A stretch of 64,000 bases of DNA from Rhodopseudomonas palustris (GCF_007005445.1 NZ_CP041387.1:1116001-1180000); one strand, 5' to 3'. Numbered from the stretch's first letter, positions 28,151 through 37,497 are shown. Numbers and translations are program-made. Notes: generated from the letters alone by a model not told the origin.

Positions 28151-29125
28151 CTAACCGCGTGTCGTGCCGATCCGCGGCGCTGCGGTCGCGCCGGGTTGTA
28201 CGGCTGGGCGCGCCTGCGGCGTGGCGCTGCGGGCGCGTTGCCGTTCGTCGTCGTAGAGCGCTGCGCGATATTTGGCGCGGGTGGAGGCGACGGTGGCGCC
28301 GCGCCATGCCGCCAGCATGATCAGCGCGGCGCGTTCGCTCAGGCGATCGTACAGCCGCGACAGCCGGTACACCCACTCGACCGACGAGCCCTTGGCAGGG
28401 TCGAGAAACATCAGCACCTGCTCGAACACTTGGCTCTTGATGCCGAGCGCCTTCAGAGCGCAGGCGAGCGCTTCGCCCCCCTCATCGCAAACGACGCGCT
28501 CGGCGGTCGCGGCGGTGAGCAGCAGCGCGTCGCCGAGCTCGGCGCTGAAGTTCTCGACGTCGGACACATAGGCTGCCATGTGCAGCACTTCGGCGGCGCG
28601 CATCGCTCGCGGCGGATGAATTCGTGCCGCCGGGCGCAGCGGCGTCTCGGCGAGATTGTGCAGGATCTGCGCGCGTTCGGGGCCGGTCGCGGAAAAGAAC
28701 ATCTCGGACAATTGCGCGGCGTCTTCCGGCTGCATCGACAGGCTGGCGGCGCGCTGTTCGGCCTCGGTCGGCACGCGCGGCGACGGCCGGGCCGAGGAGC
28801 CGGTCTCGGCTGGCGGGATGGGGGCTGCCAGCGGTACGCGCTGATCGCGCGCGGGCGACAGCGACAGCCGCAGCGCGATCGCGCGCGGGGTGTGAGGATA
28901 GATCGACAGCCGGGCGCGCACCACCGCACGGGTCGCATCGTCGACCTCGTCGATCAACCGCGAGGTCAGTTCGACGAACTGCCGCTCTTCCTCGTCAGTG
29001 TGCGACGGACTTTGCACATACAGATCGGTCAGCACCCTGAGTAGCGTCGGGCGTATGTCGACGCCTTCGCGGCGCGACAACGACATCAGCCCATCGTATC
29101 CAGGAAAGGGAGTGAACGTGGTCAT
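28151..29125 (-). CDS. DUF2336 family protein
   Basis: A 324-residue, largely helical soluble protein of the alphaproteobacterial DUF2336 family. RPTLLRVLTDLYVQSPSHTDEEERQFV near the N-terminus and the FVxLxxRLIDEVD pattern are typical; repeated helices continue to about residue 295, followed by a low-complexity tail. Function unknown; family members are often cell-cycle regulated. ATG at 29125 with an alternative at 29086. Two bases patterns TTAA-N7-TTAA about 50 bases upstream suggest CtrA control. Confidence 0.8.
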   Translation of the reverse strand: MTTFTPFPGYDGLMSLSRREGVDIRPTLLRVLTDLYVQSPSHTDEEERQFVELTSRLIDEVDDATRAVVRARLSIYPHTPRAIALRLSLSPARDQRVPLAAPIPPAETGSSARPSPRVPTEAEQRAASLSMQPEDAAQLSEMFFSATGPERAQILHNLAETPLRPAARIHPPRAMRAAEVLHMAAYVSDVENFSAELGDALLLTAATAERVVCDEGGEALACALKALGIKSQVFEQVLMFLDPAKGSSVEWVYRLSRLYDRLSERAALIMLAAWRGATVASTRAKYRAALYDDERQRARSATPQARPAVQPGATAAPRIGTTRG

Positions 29126-29171
29126 GGCGGCGCAAAATGGTACGAGTTACCGGCAGGTTAGCCCGGTCGCT

Positions 29172-29186
29172 TTAACAGCACGTTAA
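29172..29186. promoter_or_regulatory. CtrA-type binding site upstream of the DUF2336 gene
   Basis: TTAACAGCACGTTAA matches the CtrA consensus TTAA-N7-TTAA exactly. It lies 47 bases upstream of the DUF2336 start codon, a normal position for promoter control. CtrA is the alphaproteobacterial cell-cycle regulator. Confidence 0.6.
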
Positions 29187-29221
29187 GCTCAACGGTTTGT
29201 TAAGCAGCCAGGAGACGCAAA

Positions 29222-29244
29222 GACGGGCGCCTGGTGCGCCCGTC
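29222..29244 (-). terminator. Rho-independent terminator of the polysaccharide deacetylase gene
   Basis: Perfect 9-bp stem GACGGGCGC / GCGCCCGTC with 5-base loop; read on the minus strand it is followed by TTTG. It lies 34 bases past the deacetylase stop codon. Confidence 0.7.
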
Positions 29245-29277
29245 CGGAGAATTCACGATTTCGGTTATCAGCCGTTG

Positions 29278-30348
29278 CTAATCGACGGTGCGGATCACGT
29301 TGGCGATCGGCTTGGCGGCGCTCGCGGTCGGCTGCGCCGGCGCGACCTGGGCGTCGTATTCCGGCAGGGTCGTGACTTTGTCCTTGGCGGTGATGAACAC
29401 GATCCGGTAGCCGCCGGCCTTGAGCTGGGCGAGCAGTTCGGGCATCGCCTGCGCGGTCGACTTCTGGAAGTCGTGCATCAGCAGGATACCCTTGCCGGCC
29501 TTCTTCAACTTCGCCATCACGCCGGCGACGAGCTGATCCGGCTTGTGAATCCGGAAGTCCTCGGAATCCACGTCGATCGAGAAGGTCGCGACGCTTCGCT
29601 CGCCGAGATACGTCTTCAGCTCCGGCGTCTGCCGCAGTTGCGGGAATCGGAAGAACGGCGCGGTCGGCTGGCCGGCCGCCTGTGCCACCCCGCTGATGCC
29701 CTTCTCGATTTCGCTTCTGGCCTCGGCGAACGGCTTGCTGGCGAGATTGACGTGCGACCAGGTGTGCGACCCCACGGTGTGGCCTGCGGCGATTACTTGC
29801 TTGAGGATCGCCGGATGCCAGCTTGCGTGCTTGCCGACCGGGAAGAACACCGCCTTGACGCAATGCGCCGCGAGTGCTGCCAGCACCGCCGGGGTGTTGA
29901 CCGGCCACGGACCGTCGTCGAAGGTCAGCGCCACTTCGCCGGGCTGCAGGAAGTCGTAATCGCGATATTGCGACATGCCGAGCCCCGGACCGCCCGAGGT
30001 ATCGATCTCGACCGTGCGGGAGATGCCGAGCGCATTCGGATTGCTGCAGGTCTGACGCACCGGTGCGGCAGCGGGGGCCGGCAGCGCTGCGGGCTTGGCG
30101 TTGATCGCGGGATCGACCGTGGCGCGCGCCGGCTGAATGCTCGGCGCCGGGGTGGCACTCGGGGGCGCGCCGCCCGGAGTCGGCCAGCGTGCCGCGATCG
30201 CACCGGTCGTGATCTCTTCAGTAACAGCAGGAGCGCGGGCAGTGTCGGTGGTAGCTGAGGGTAGGGTGAACCAGGCGCGGCCGGCACCGAGCCCGACCAG
30301 AACCGCCAGCGTGCTACAGCCGGCCGCCAGCACCGCAAATTTACGCAT
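29278..30348 (-). CDS. Polysaccharide deacetylase (NodB-type), exported
   Basis: A 356-residue protein with an N-terminal signal or anchor helix (FAVLAAGCSTLAVLVGLGAG) and an Ala/Pro-rich linker to about 100. The carbohydrate-esterase-4 domain has TFDDGPW near 142-148 (catalytic Asp and metal Asp) and SHTWSHVNL near 192 (metal His pair), then RFPQLRQ and LMHDF. It acts in the periplasm, probably removing N-acetyl groups from peptidoglycan or surface glycans. ATG at 30348 has AGGAG seven bases upstream, which decides against the TTG two codons earlier. Confidence 0.88.
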   Translation of the reverse strand: MRKFAVLAAGCSTLAVLVGLGAGRAWFTLPSATTDTARAPAVTEEITTGAIAARWPTPGGAPPSATPAPSIQPARATVDPAINAKPAALPAPAAAPVRQTCSNPNALGISRTVEIDTSGGPGLGMSQYRDYDFLQPGEVALTFDDGPWPVNTPAVLAALAAHCVKAVFFPVGKHASWHPAILKQVIAAGHTVGSHTWSHVNLASKPFAEARSEIEKGISGVAQAAGQPTAPFFRFPQLRQTPELKTYLGERSVATFSIDVDSEDFRIHKPDQLVAGVMAKLKKAGKGILLMHDFQKSTAQAMPELLAQLKAGGYRIVFITAKDKVTTLPEYDAQVAPAQPTASAAKPIANVIRTVD

Positions 30349-30426
30349 CGTCAACTCCTACACCTACACGCCGCTTGCCCGACGAACTTGGTCGCAAATT
30401 GGTTAAGCGGCGGTGTGCAATTCGAG

Positions 30427-31017
30427 TTATCGACGCGGTTTCGTCGAGTTCCGTTGCGAGTGAGTTGCGCGTGATCTCTTCGCCTTGCCACGGGCGGTGC
30501 GGGCGGCCGGCTTACTTCGTACCGCGGACCGCTCGGCGGTCTCGGTCGGCTGAGCCTGCGCGAACGACTGGCGCAGACTGTCGAGACGGGCACCGATTTC
30601 GCCGACCTGCTCGGACAGCTTCCTGGTTTCGTTCCGCTGCTCGGCGACCAGCCTCTCGATCTGTGCGAGCTGATCCTGCAAAGACTGCAATTGGTCGATC
30701 GATTGCTGCTGCGTCAGCTCCAGTCCCTTTGTCCGCTCCATGATCTGCTCAGAGGTCTGCGCGACGCGGGCCTGCACCTGGCGGCCGCTGGCGACGCGCT
30801 CCTGTTCGGGGTTGGTGCCGGTCGCGATTCGCCACAAGAAGATCGTGCCGATCCCGGCGATGATCAGCAGCAACGCAGCGGCCGTGATCGCGATCGGCTG
30901 GGCGCCGAGGGCGGGCAGGTGGGAGGGACGCAGATCGAGCGGCGGAATCTCGCGCATGGAGGTCAAAAGCCTCACGTCGACGTCGTGTTCCCCGTCCCCC
31001 GGCCACAACGCTATCAT
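30427..31017 (-). CDS. Single-pass membrane protein with coiled coil
   Basis: One transmembrane helix (AITAAALLLIIAGIGTIFLW) follows a cytoplasmic N-terminus. A long glutamine-rich coiled coil (about 95-160, TSEQIMERTKGLELTQQQSI onward) and a very basic tail ending STKPRR come next. Not recognised as a known family; the shape suggests an envelope or nucleoid-associated scaffold, which is a guess. Start is uncertain: ATG at 31017 has GGGAG very close, GTG at 31041 and ATG at 30957 are alternatives. Divergent from a small gene across a CtrA-like site. Confidence 0.6.
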   Translation of the reverse strand: MIALWPGDGEHDVDVRLLTSMREIPPLDLRPSHLPALGAQPIAITAAALLLIIAGIGTIFLWRIATGTNPEQERVASGRQVQARVAQTSEQIMERTKGLELTQQQSIDQLQSLQDQLAQIERLVAEQRNETRKLSEQVGEIGARLDSLRQSFAQAQPTETAERSAVRSKPAARTARGKAKRSRATHSQRNSTKPRR

Positions 31018-31054
31018 CGCTCCCGTCGCGGTTGCAACCACGGTCTCTCCGCCA

Positions 31055-31069
31055 TTAACAGTGCATTAA
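31055..31069. promoter_or_regulatory. CtrA-type binding site in divergent promoter
   Basis: TTAACAGTGCATTAA is a perfect TTAA-N7-TTAA. It lies between the minus-strand coiled-coil gene and the plus-strand small gene, 38 bases from one start and 62 from the other. A further TTAATG follows at 31083. Confidence 0.55.
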
Positions 31070-31131
31070 CCATAACGGCTCCTTAATGCGGCGCGGTGAT
31101 CGGGTCGGGGAAAGGACGCGGAGAGACCGGT

Positions 31132-31332
31132 ATGGGCACCATCATTGAATTTCCGGCGGATGCGGCGTCGCGGCGGCCGGGGCCGCCCTTGGCCGCGTCG
31201 GCCGATCATTCCGCCACCGTGACGATCCTGCCCGTGATCCGCATCGAACGCCATGTCGAAGCCGGCAGTGACGGCGGCCCTAAACAGGGCGCCGCGCCCG
31301 GCCGGCGCCGTCGCCGCCGCGCCCGCTCCTGA
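31132..31332 (+). CDS. Small conserved hypothetical protein
   Basis: A 66-residue protein starting MGTIIEFPADAASRRPG, with a central hydrophobic strand TVTILPVIRIERH and an arginine-rich tail (RRRRRRARS). The leading MGTIIEFP segment is familiar from short proteins of Nitrobacteraceae, but function is unknown. ATG chosen because GGAGAGACC precedes it. It ends 17 bases before the lipoprotein gene. Confidence 0.55.
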   Translation: MGTIIEFPADAASRRPGPPLAASADHSATVTILPVIRIERHVEAGSDGGPKQGAAPGRRRRRRARS

Positions 31333-31349
31333 CGCCGGGTCCGTTGTCC

Positions 31350-32132
31350 ATGTCCGCGGTCGGCCATCCGGTCCTGATCCGGGGCGGGGCCGCCCGGGCG
31401 AGACTGCTGTTTTCCGTTCTGGCCACGCTCCTGCTCGGCGGCTGCGCCGGCGGCGACTTCGGGCGCACCCGTCGCGACTTCGTCACCGACGACATGCATC
31501 GCTGGATCGGCGCGGAGGCGACCGGCAGCATCGGCCTGAAGGCGTCGGCGTTCCAGCTCACCGACCAAGAGCGCAACATGCGCGACATGGCCTATCCGCT
31601 GATCGAGCCACCGCATGCTCGCCCCGCCTGGAAGAGCGTGTTCGGCGATTATCAGCCGATCGCCGCGCCGTGGCGACAGCAGCCGCCGTTCGACCGCAGC
31701 GCTTACGGCAAGCTGCTGATCGACGAGCCGCACCGCTCGCATTCCTCGCGCTATGCGCAACTGATCGAAGACGTGCGCAATGATCTGACCCGGTTCGAGC
31801 CGTTCCAGTTCACCGCAGCGCGGGTGCTCGAACTCGACCAGAAGCGCAATGCCAGCCTGAAATACGTCGCCGACCTGTCGCCGCGCGAGCGCGAGGACGC
31901 GGTGGCGCGGATGGAGGAGAATGCGCTGATCGTACAGTGGGTGCAGCAGTGCCTGCGCCGCCGCGCATCGTCGTATCGCTGGGCGCTGGAGCGGCTGGTG
32001 ATCATGGCGCCGGACGGCATCGCCGCCGACGCCGACCGCCTGATCGCCGAACTCGAAGTGCAGGCCGCCAATCTCGGCCTGGTCGCCAAGCCGGCCGCGC
32101 CGCAAAGTGGCGCGGTGGTACGGAAGGGGTAG
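31350..32132 (+). CDS. Putative lipoprotein
   Basis: A 260-residue protein with a lipoprotein signal: basic start, hydrophobic LLFSVLATLL and lipobox LGGC with the Cys near residue 32. The mature part is helical and charged, with RNMRDMAYPLIEPPHARPAW near 80-98 and a long amphipathic C-terminal half. No recognised domain. ATG at 31350. It probably sits in the outer membrane or periplasm and is downstream of the CtrA-like site with the small gene. Confidence 0.7.
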   Translation: MSAVGHPVLIRGGAARARLLFSVLATLLLGGCAGGDFGRTRRDFVTDDMHRWIGAEATGSIGLKASAFQLTDQERNMRDMAYPLIEPPHARPAWKSVFGDYQPIAAPWRQQPPFDRSAYGKLLIDEPHRSHSSRYAQLIEDVRNDLTRFEPFQFTAARVLELDQKRNASLKYVADLSPREREDAVARMEENALIVQWVQQCLRRRASSYRWALERLVIMAPDGIAADADRLIAELEVQAANLGLVAKPAAPQSGAVVRKG

Positions 32133-32158
32133 AGCCGTCGCGACTTTCCCGGGGCGTG

Positions 32159-32725
32159 TCAGCTCGATTTCGCCGCGGCGTCCGTTTGCGACTTGCAGGT
32201 CGCGGCTTTGAGCGCGGCGCGGGCCTGCGGCATCAGGCCCGGTTCCGAGGCCAGCGCCTTCATCACGATCAGCCCGGTCACGCTCGGGGAATCGATGATC
32301 AGCCGGTCCGCCGAGGTGACGTCTTCGTCTTCGGGCAGTTCGGCGTGCTGCTCGGCCGTCATCAGATCGAGCTCGATCACCTTGCGGCCGGCGGAGCGAT
32401 CGTTGATCGCGTAATACGCGACCTGATTGCGGGTGTAGAACGACACCGCGGTGTAGGCTTGGCTCACCGGCACCGCCAGCTTGATCGGGCCCTTCGACAG
32501 ATCGTAGCGGCACACCGCCATCGCGAACGCCGGATCGAGCAGCGGCAGCGGCGCACTGTCCGGCGTGATGTCTGCCAGTTGCGTCACCTCGTTGACCTGG
32601 GTCAGCGGGGCCAGCCGGGCATAGGCGTCCTGGCCGGCGATCCGCGGCAGCACCAGGATGGTGACGAGATGCACGATGCCGCCGAGAACCAGACCGGCGA
32701 TGATGGCGATGGCGAAGCGGATCAT
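32159..32725 (-). CDS. DUF1254-type protein (short form)
   Basis: A 188-residue protein with an N-terminal membrane helix (IRFAIAIIAGLVLGGIVHLV) and the DUF1254-like core (DPAFAMAVCRYDLSKGPIKL; YTAVSFYTRNQVAYYAINDR). Full DUF1254/DUF1214 proteins are about 350-450 residues; here the two parts are separate neighbouring genes. Stop codon and start overlap with the next gene are typical of coupling. Periplasmic, function unknown. Confidence 0.75.
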   Translation of the reverse strand: MIRFAIAIIAGLVLGGIVHLVTILVLPRIAGQDAYARLAPLTQVNEVTQLADITPDSAPLPLLDPAFAMAVCRYDLSKGPIKLAVPVSQAYTAVSFYTRNQVAYYAINDRSAGRKVIELDLMTAEQHAELPEDEDVTSADRLIIDSPSVTGLIVMKALASEPGLMPQARAALKAATCKSQTDAAAKSS

Positions 32726-33300
32726 GGGCAGCCGACGGTAGTGACCGCCGGCATCGGCGCGTCGCGTTGAGTCCGGGTGGCGATGCCGACCGGCGTATCG
32801 TACAGCCGCAGCATCAGCCAGTAGCGGTCGACGCCGCCGGTCGGCAGCCAGTTGCCGGCGCGGGCCCGCGCGGCGATCCGGATGCTGAACTTACCCTCGG
32901 CGTCGCGGATGATCTCCTGGCTGGTGAAGCCGTAGCGCTCCAGCGTATTGGCGACCAGATTGCCGCGCGGATCGTACAGCGTCAGCGTCCAGAACCGCGC
33001 CGCCGGCGTCACGCCGCTGACTTCGACGTCGCAGCGGCCGTCGAGCGGGCGCTTGTCGTCATCGGCGGTGGCGAGGAACGAGATGCCGTCACCGGCGCCG
33101 ACTGGCAGCGCGCCGCTGCGCACGATCGCGGCGCGGGCGTAGGGATCGACTTCGGCGGTGCCGACGCGGGGGCGCGCGGTCCAGGCGCCGATCGACAGCG
33201 TGCCGAAGTCGGTGCCGATGGTGGCAGTGGTCCAGGTCGCGCCGATGCCGACGCCGGCGGCGATCAGCAGGGCCAGAAGGGTGAGGACGATCAGGCGCAC
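32722..33300 (-). CDS. DUF1214-type protein (short form)
   Basis: A 192-residue protein: N-terminal anchor helix (LIVLTLLALLIAAGVGIGAT), then the DUF1214 beta domain with YARAAIVRSGALPVGAGDGI, RFWTLTLYDPRGNLVANTLE and the conserved end NWLPTGGVDRYWLMLRLYD. The GTG at 33300 is the likely start. It overlaps the DUF1254 gene by four bases. Together the pair probably forms one periplasmic unit corresponding to the fused DUF1254-DUF1214 proteins elsewhere. Confidence 0.78.
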   Translation of the reverse strand: MRLIVLTLLALLIAAGVGIGATWTTATIGTDFGTLSIGAWTARPRVGTAEVDPYARAAIVRSGALPVGAGDGISFLATADDDKRPLDGRCDVEVSGVTPAARFWTLTLYDPRGNLVANTLERYGFTSQEIIRDAEGKFSIRIAARARAGNWLPTGGVDRYWLMLRLYDTPVGIATRTQRDAPMPAVTTVGCP

Positions 33301-33343
33301 GTCGCAGCCATCCTCGATGTCGTCGCAGATTGCATCGTCGCGC

Positions 33344-35626
33344 TCAGTTCTTCTGCGCCGCCGGGATCGGTGCGGCGCCCGACGCCGCGGCCAGACTGTC
33401 GGGGAACGCGGCGGCGCCGGACGAGACCTTGCGGCCGATCGCCTGGCCAGGCGTCGCGGCGGGCGCCGCATCGAGTGCGCGGGTGGCTTCGTCCAGCATC
33501 TTTTCGACCCGAACCAGCACCTCCGCGCCACGCCGGGTGAGTACCGGCGGCGCCGATTTGAGGTCGGCGGTCTCCCCGCCGGGGGCTCTGGCGCCGGGCC
33601 CGGCCGGCAGTTTCTCGCCCATGCCGACGCCGGCGAGTTCCTTGACCTCGACGCCCTGATGCGCCGCGACCATGATGTCGTGCCAAGTCTGCGCCGGCAG
33701 CGAGCCACCGGTCATCCGGTTGGTCGGCGAATAGTCGTCGTTGCCGTACCACACTGCGCAACTGAAGTTGCCGGTATAGCCGACGAACCAGGCGTCGCGA
33801 TACGCGTTGGTGGTTCCGGTCTTGCCGGCGGCCGGAATGCCGTCGAGGCGGGCGCGGCGGGCGGTGCCCTCGGTGACGACATGACTCATCATGCCCGCCA
33901 TGTCGGCGGCGATATTGGCCGGAATCGCGCGATTGGGCTGCGGGCCGTCGCGGTCCCAGCGCCACACCAGATCGCCGGCGCCGGTGCGGACTTCCAACAC
34001 CGCATGCGGCGTCACCGCCATGCCCTTGTTGGGAAAGGTGGCATAGGCTACGGCGTGTTCGACCACGGTGACTTCGGTCGAGCCGATCGGCAGCGACGGC
34101 GTGTCGAGCAGCGGCGCCTTGATGCCGAACCGGCGCGCCACCTCGACGATCTTCGCGCGGCCTTTCTTGGCCGAGTCCCATTGGTTCTTCGGATTGCCGC
34201 CGATCGCGATCGACAGCTTCACCGGCACGACGTTGATCGAGCGGGTGATCGCCTGGGTCAGCGTCACCGAGCCGGAATAGGAGTGGCCGTAGTTCTGCGG
34301 ACACCAATTGCCGAGGCAAACCGGGCCGTCGACCACAATCGAGTTCGGCTTGAAGCCGTTGAGCAGCGCCGCGGTGTAGACGTAAGGCTTGAACGACGAA
34401 CCGGGCTGGCGATAGGCGTCGACCGCGCGATTGAACTGGCTTGAGCCGTAATCGCGGCCGCCGACCATGGCGCGGACGCCGCCGTCGAGATCCGACACCA
34501 CGGTCGCCGCTTGCGTCGCGTGATAATCGCGGCCGAACTGGCGAAGCTGGTTCTCGATCGCCCCCTCGGCGGCGCGCTGCACATTCATGTCGATTGCGGT
34601 GCGGACCACGAACACGCGTTCGGTGTAGGACTTCGGGAAGGTGTCGACGATTTTGCGGACTTCGTCGAACGCCCAGTCGAGATAGTAGTTCGGCGAATTC
34701 TCGTCGCGGCGGTCGACCACTGAGGCCGGATTGCGGCGGGCGCCGAACACCTGACCCTCAGTCATGAAGCCGGCGTCCACCATGTTGTCGAGCACCTGGT
34801 TGGCGCGGGCGCGCGCCGCCGGCAGGTTGATGTGCGGGGCGTATTTGGTCGGCGCCTTGAACAGGCCGGCAAGCATCGCGGCCTCGGCGAGGTTCACGTC
34901 GCGCACCGACTTGTTGAAGTAGAAATGCGCCGCTCCGTCGGCGCCGAAGGTGCCGCCGCCCATGTAGGCCCGATCGAGATACAGCTTCAGGATCTCGTTC
35001 TTGGTGAGCCGGGTTTCCAGCCAGATCGCCAGGAACGCTTCGTTGATCTTGCGTTCGAGCGTGCGCTCGTTGGACAGGAACAGGTTCTTGGCGAGCTGCT
35101 GGCTGATCGACGAGCCGCCCTGACGCACCCCGCCGGCCTGGGCATTGGTCACCAGCGCGCGCATCGTGCCGGCAACGTCGATGCCGAAATGATCGTAGAA
35201 CCGCCGGTCCTCGGTCGCGAGGGTGGCCTTGATCAAATTGTCCGGGAAGTCCTCGAGCGGGATCGCGTCGTTGTGCTTGATGCCGCGACTGCCGATCGGA
35301 TTGCCGTAACGATCGAGGAAAGTGACGGCGAGATCGGACTTCTTCAGCCAGTCCTCGTCGGCCGTCTCGTGAAACGCCGGCTGGGCCAGCGCCAACAGCG
35401 CCACCAGCCCGAGCAGACCGATCGAGGCCGACTCCGACAGCGGCTCGATGAACACCCAGCGCTTCCAGCCGCCGACATAGAAGCGGTCCATATAGGTCGA
35501 GAACCGCTCCCACAGCTCGCGGATACCCACCGCCGAGGAGAACAGCGTCGAGTCGAGCCGGGCGTCCAGATCCAGAAACCAATTCCGGACCCGCTGCTTC
35601 CAATTGTCTGGCAGAATCTTCGACAC
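33344..35626 (-). CDS. Penicillin-binding protein 1A-type bifunctional transglycosylase/transpeptidase
   Basis: A 760-residue class A PBP for peptidoglycan polymerisation and cross-linking. After an N-terminal cytoplasmic stretch and a membrane helix ([19 protein letters not shown], about 67-85), the GT51 domain shows [14 protein letters not shown] near 136-149 and [20 protein letters not shown] near 170. The transpeptidase has [10 protein letters not shown] (catalytic Ser), [11 protein letters not shown] (SxN) and AGKTGTTN (KTG). A Pro/Ala-rich tail follows. GTG at 35626 is the start. All catalytic motifs are intact. Not in an obvious operon. Confidence 0.93.
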   Translation of the reverse strand: MSKILPDNWKQRVRNWFLDLDARLDSTLFSSAVGIRELWERFSTYMDRFYVGGWKRWVFIEPLSESASIGLLGLVALLALAQPAFHETADEDWLKKSDLAVTFLDRYGNPIGSRGIKHNDAIPLEDFPDNLIKATLATEDRRFYDHFGIDVAGTMRALVTNAQAGGVRQGGSSISQQLAKNLFLSNERTLERKINEAFLAIWLETRLTKNEILKLYLDRAYMGGGTFGADGAAHFYFNKSVRDVNLAEAAMLAGLFKAPTKYAPHINLPAARARANQVLDNMVDAGFMTEGQVFGARRNPASVVDRRDENSPNYYLDWAFDEVRKIVDTFPKSYTERVFVVRTAIDMNVQRAAEGAIENQLRQFGRDYHATQAATVVSDLDGGVRAMVGGRDYGSSQFNRAVDAYRQPGSSFKPYVYTAALLNGFKPNSIVVDGPVCLGNWCPQNYGHSYSGSVTLTQAITRSINVVPVKLSIAIGGNPKNQWDSAKKGRAKIVEVARRFGIKAPLLDTPSLPIGSTEVTVVEHAVAYATFPNKGMAVTPHAVLEVRTGAGDLVWRWDRDGPQPNRAIPANIAADMAGMMSHVVTEGTARRARLDGIPAAGKTGTTNAYRDAWFVGYTGNFSCAVWYGNDDYSPTNRMTGGSLPAQTWHDIMVAAHQGVEVKELAGVGMGEKLPAGPGARAPGGETADLKSAPPVLTRRGAEVLVRVEKMLDEATRALDAAPAATPGQAIGRKVSSGAAAFPDSLAAASGAAPIPAAQKN

Positions 35627-35894
35627 CGGGTTCGACCAATCACATCAGCACGCCGCACAGGCGCTGTTCGTCTTGCGCAATGTTGCGGCGATCGCAAGGC
35701 GAGGCGACAGGGTTCGGAAACTGATTCCTTGTAGCCGAGCATGCCCGATAAACCAATGGCGGTGCAGGGGATTCTTCGTCGGATTGACGGCGGTTCGTGC
35801 GATTCCGGGGCTGCCATGCCGGCTAAGCGCTTGCGCCGCCGGGCAAACTCCCCCTAGAACGGCGGCCTCACCACCGCAAAGCAGCATCCAAGGC
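35627..35894. promoter_or_regulatory. Divergent intergenic region
   Basis: 268 bases between PBP1A and the YcgN-type gene, holding both promoters. I see no gene and no clear operator. The RBS for the YcgN-type gene is weak (AAGG at 35889). Confidence 0.3.
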
Positions 35895-36407
35895 ATGACC
35901 GCGCGCCCCAAGAAGCCGTCCGCGCAAGACGGTTTCTTCTGGAAGACCAAGACGTTGGAACAGCTCTCCCCGACCGAATGGGAGAGCCTGTGCGACGGCT
36001 GTGCGCGCTGCTGCCTGGAAAAGCTCGAGGACGAAGACACCGGGCGGATCTATTTCACCGAGGTCGGCTGCCGGCTGCTCGATGCGGGCGCCTGCGCCTG
36101 CCGGGACTATCCGAACCGGTCGGACCGGGTGCCGGACTGCGTGCGGCTCACCCCGAAAGAGGTCCGCGAGCTGACCTGGCTGCCGCCGAGCTGCGCCTAC
36201 AAGCTCGTAGCCGAGGGGCGCGACCTGTATTGGTGGCATCCGCTGATCTCCGGAGATCCGAACACCGTGCACGAGGCCGGGGTGTCGGTGCGGGGACGGG
36301 TGGAGCGGACCGAGACCGAAATCCCGGTCGAGGAACTGGAAGATCACATCGTGTCGTGGCCGGCGCTGTTACCGAAGCGCGCCAAGCTTAAACAGCGGCC
36401 GAGGTAG
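35895..36407 (+). CDS. YcgN-family (UPF0260) cysteine-cluster protein
   Basis: A 170-residue protein with the Cys-rich signature [15 protein letters not shown] near residues 32-46 and a second set [19 protein letters not shown] near 59-77. This is the YcgN/UPF0260 (YkgJ-like) pattern, which is expected to bind zinc or an Fe-S cluster. [10 protein letters not shown] and the C-terminal [14 protein letters not shown] are also family-typical. Function unproven. Followed by a strong terminator. Confidence 0.87.
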   Translation: MTARPKKPSAQDGFFWKTKTLEQLSPTEWESLCDGCARCCLEKLEDEDTGRIYFTEVGCRLLDAGACACRDYPNRSDRVPDCVRLTPKEVRELTWLPPSCAYKLVAEGRDLYWWHPLISGDPNTVHEAGVSVRGRVERTETEIPVEELEDHIVSWPALLPKRAKLKQRPR

Positions 36408-36425
36408 CTTCGCTTATCTTGCCGC

Positions 36426-36449
36426 CGGCGGCGCCCGCCGCCGTCTTTT
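36426..36449 (+). terminator. Rho-independent terminator after the YcgN-type gene
   Basis: Perfect 8-bp stem CGGCGGCG / CGCCGCCG with 2-base loop then TCTTTT, 19 bases after the stop codon and only 12 bases before the TauE-type start codon. Confidence 0.75.
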
Positions 36450-36460
36450 GAAGGACTTGC

Positions 36461-37204
36461 ATGACCGCGCTGATCATCATTGCCGTCGCCGGCCTGTGGG
36501 CCGGCGTTCAGAACACGCTCGCCGGTGGCGGCTCGTTCGTGACACTGCCGGCGCTGTTGTTCGCCGGGATGTCGCCGCTGGCCGCGAACATCACCTCCAC
36601 GGTCGCGCTGTTTCCGGGGCAACTCGCATCGGGCTACGCCGGCCGCGGCATGGTGCGTGGTGTCGGCGAGGTCAGCTTCCGGGCGCTGGTGCTCACCAGC
36701 CTTGCTGGTGGCGCGGCCGGCGCGCTGCTGCTGCTGATCACGCCGCCGACCGTGTTCGCCAAGATGATCCCGTGGCTGGTGCTGTTCGCCACGGCGATGT
36801 TCGCCTGGGGCAGCTTCGGCCGCAAGCCGAGCGCGCAGGCGAGGCACGTCGGCGCGCCGGTGCTGATCGGAATTCAATTTCTGATCTCGATCTACGGCGG
36901 CTATTTCGGCGGTGGCATCGGCTTTCTGATGATGGCGGCACTGTCGATCGCCGGCATGGCCGCGCGCAACGCCGGCGCCACCAAGAATGCGCTGGCGGCG
37001 GCGATGAACGCCTCCGCGGTGGCGATGTTCGCGTTCTCGCCCGAGGTGAGATGGCTGGAGGCACTGGTGCTCGCGGTGTCGTCGACGGTCGGTTACTTGC
37101 TCGGCGTCTGGGTGCTTCGCCGGGTCAACGAGACCTGGCTGCGGATCGGCGTCGTCGCCCTCGGCATCGCGCTGACGATCGGGCTGTTCTGGCGCCAGGC
37201 GTAG
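36461..37204 (+). CDS. TauE/SafE-family sulfite/sulfonate-type membrane exporter
   Basis: A 247-residue protein with eight predicted helices and the family half-repeats AGVQNTLAGGGSFVTLPAL near residues 11-29 and ISIYGGYFGGGIGFLMMAAL near 145-164. Proteins of this family move organosulfur compounds, sulfite or other small anions across the inner membrane; the substrate here is not determinable. The terminator just upstream means its promoter must overlap or include that hairpin, or expression depends on read-through. Confidence 0.87.
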   Translation: MTALIIIAVAGLWAGVQNTLAGGGSFVTLPALLFAGMSPLAANITSTVALFPGQLASGYAGRGMVRGVGEVSFRALVLTSLAGGAAGALLLLITPPTVFAKMIPWLVLFATAMFAWGSFGRKPSAQARHVGAPVLIGIQFLISIYGGYFGGGIGFLMMAALSIAGMAARNAGATKNALAAAMNASAVAMFAFSPEVRWLEALVLAVSSTVGYLLGVWVLRRVNETWLRIGVVALGIALTIGLFWRQA

Positions 37205-37497
37205 CGGATCAATGTCGGTTCGGCCGATCCCGAACCGACACCAAACTTCATTTCTGACTCATCGGTGAGGCACGGAGCTTGTTCGCGCTTGCGAACGAGT
37301 CCGTCGCGCGTGCCGAAACACGTGTCAACTTATTCGTTGCCAAGGCAACTGATATGTGAGAATGGTTCTGAACAAGAGCGACCCAGTCGCCGGTTCGGGG
37401 AGGAGCCATGCTCGGCAGCACAGCGGCCGGCTGTCGCGGAGACGTGTCCGCGATCATGCGCAAGCAGGATGCACGGCGTGGAGCGCCGCGCGGCGGT
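37205..37497. promoter_or_regulatory. Intergenic region with perfect palindrome and orphan start signal
   Basis: 293 bases downstream of two converging genes, so no promoter is needed here. Yet it has a perfect palindrome GTTGCCAAGGCAAC at 37336-37349 (MarR-operator-like) and, 50 bases on, GGGGAGGAGCC followed by ATG at 37408, an excellent ribosome-binding site. The frame after that ATG runs antisense into the marR gene and has non-coding composition. This looks like the control region and first codons of a lost gene. Confidence 0.5.
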
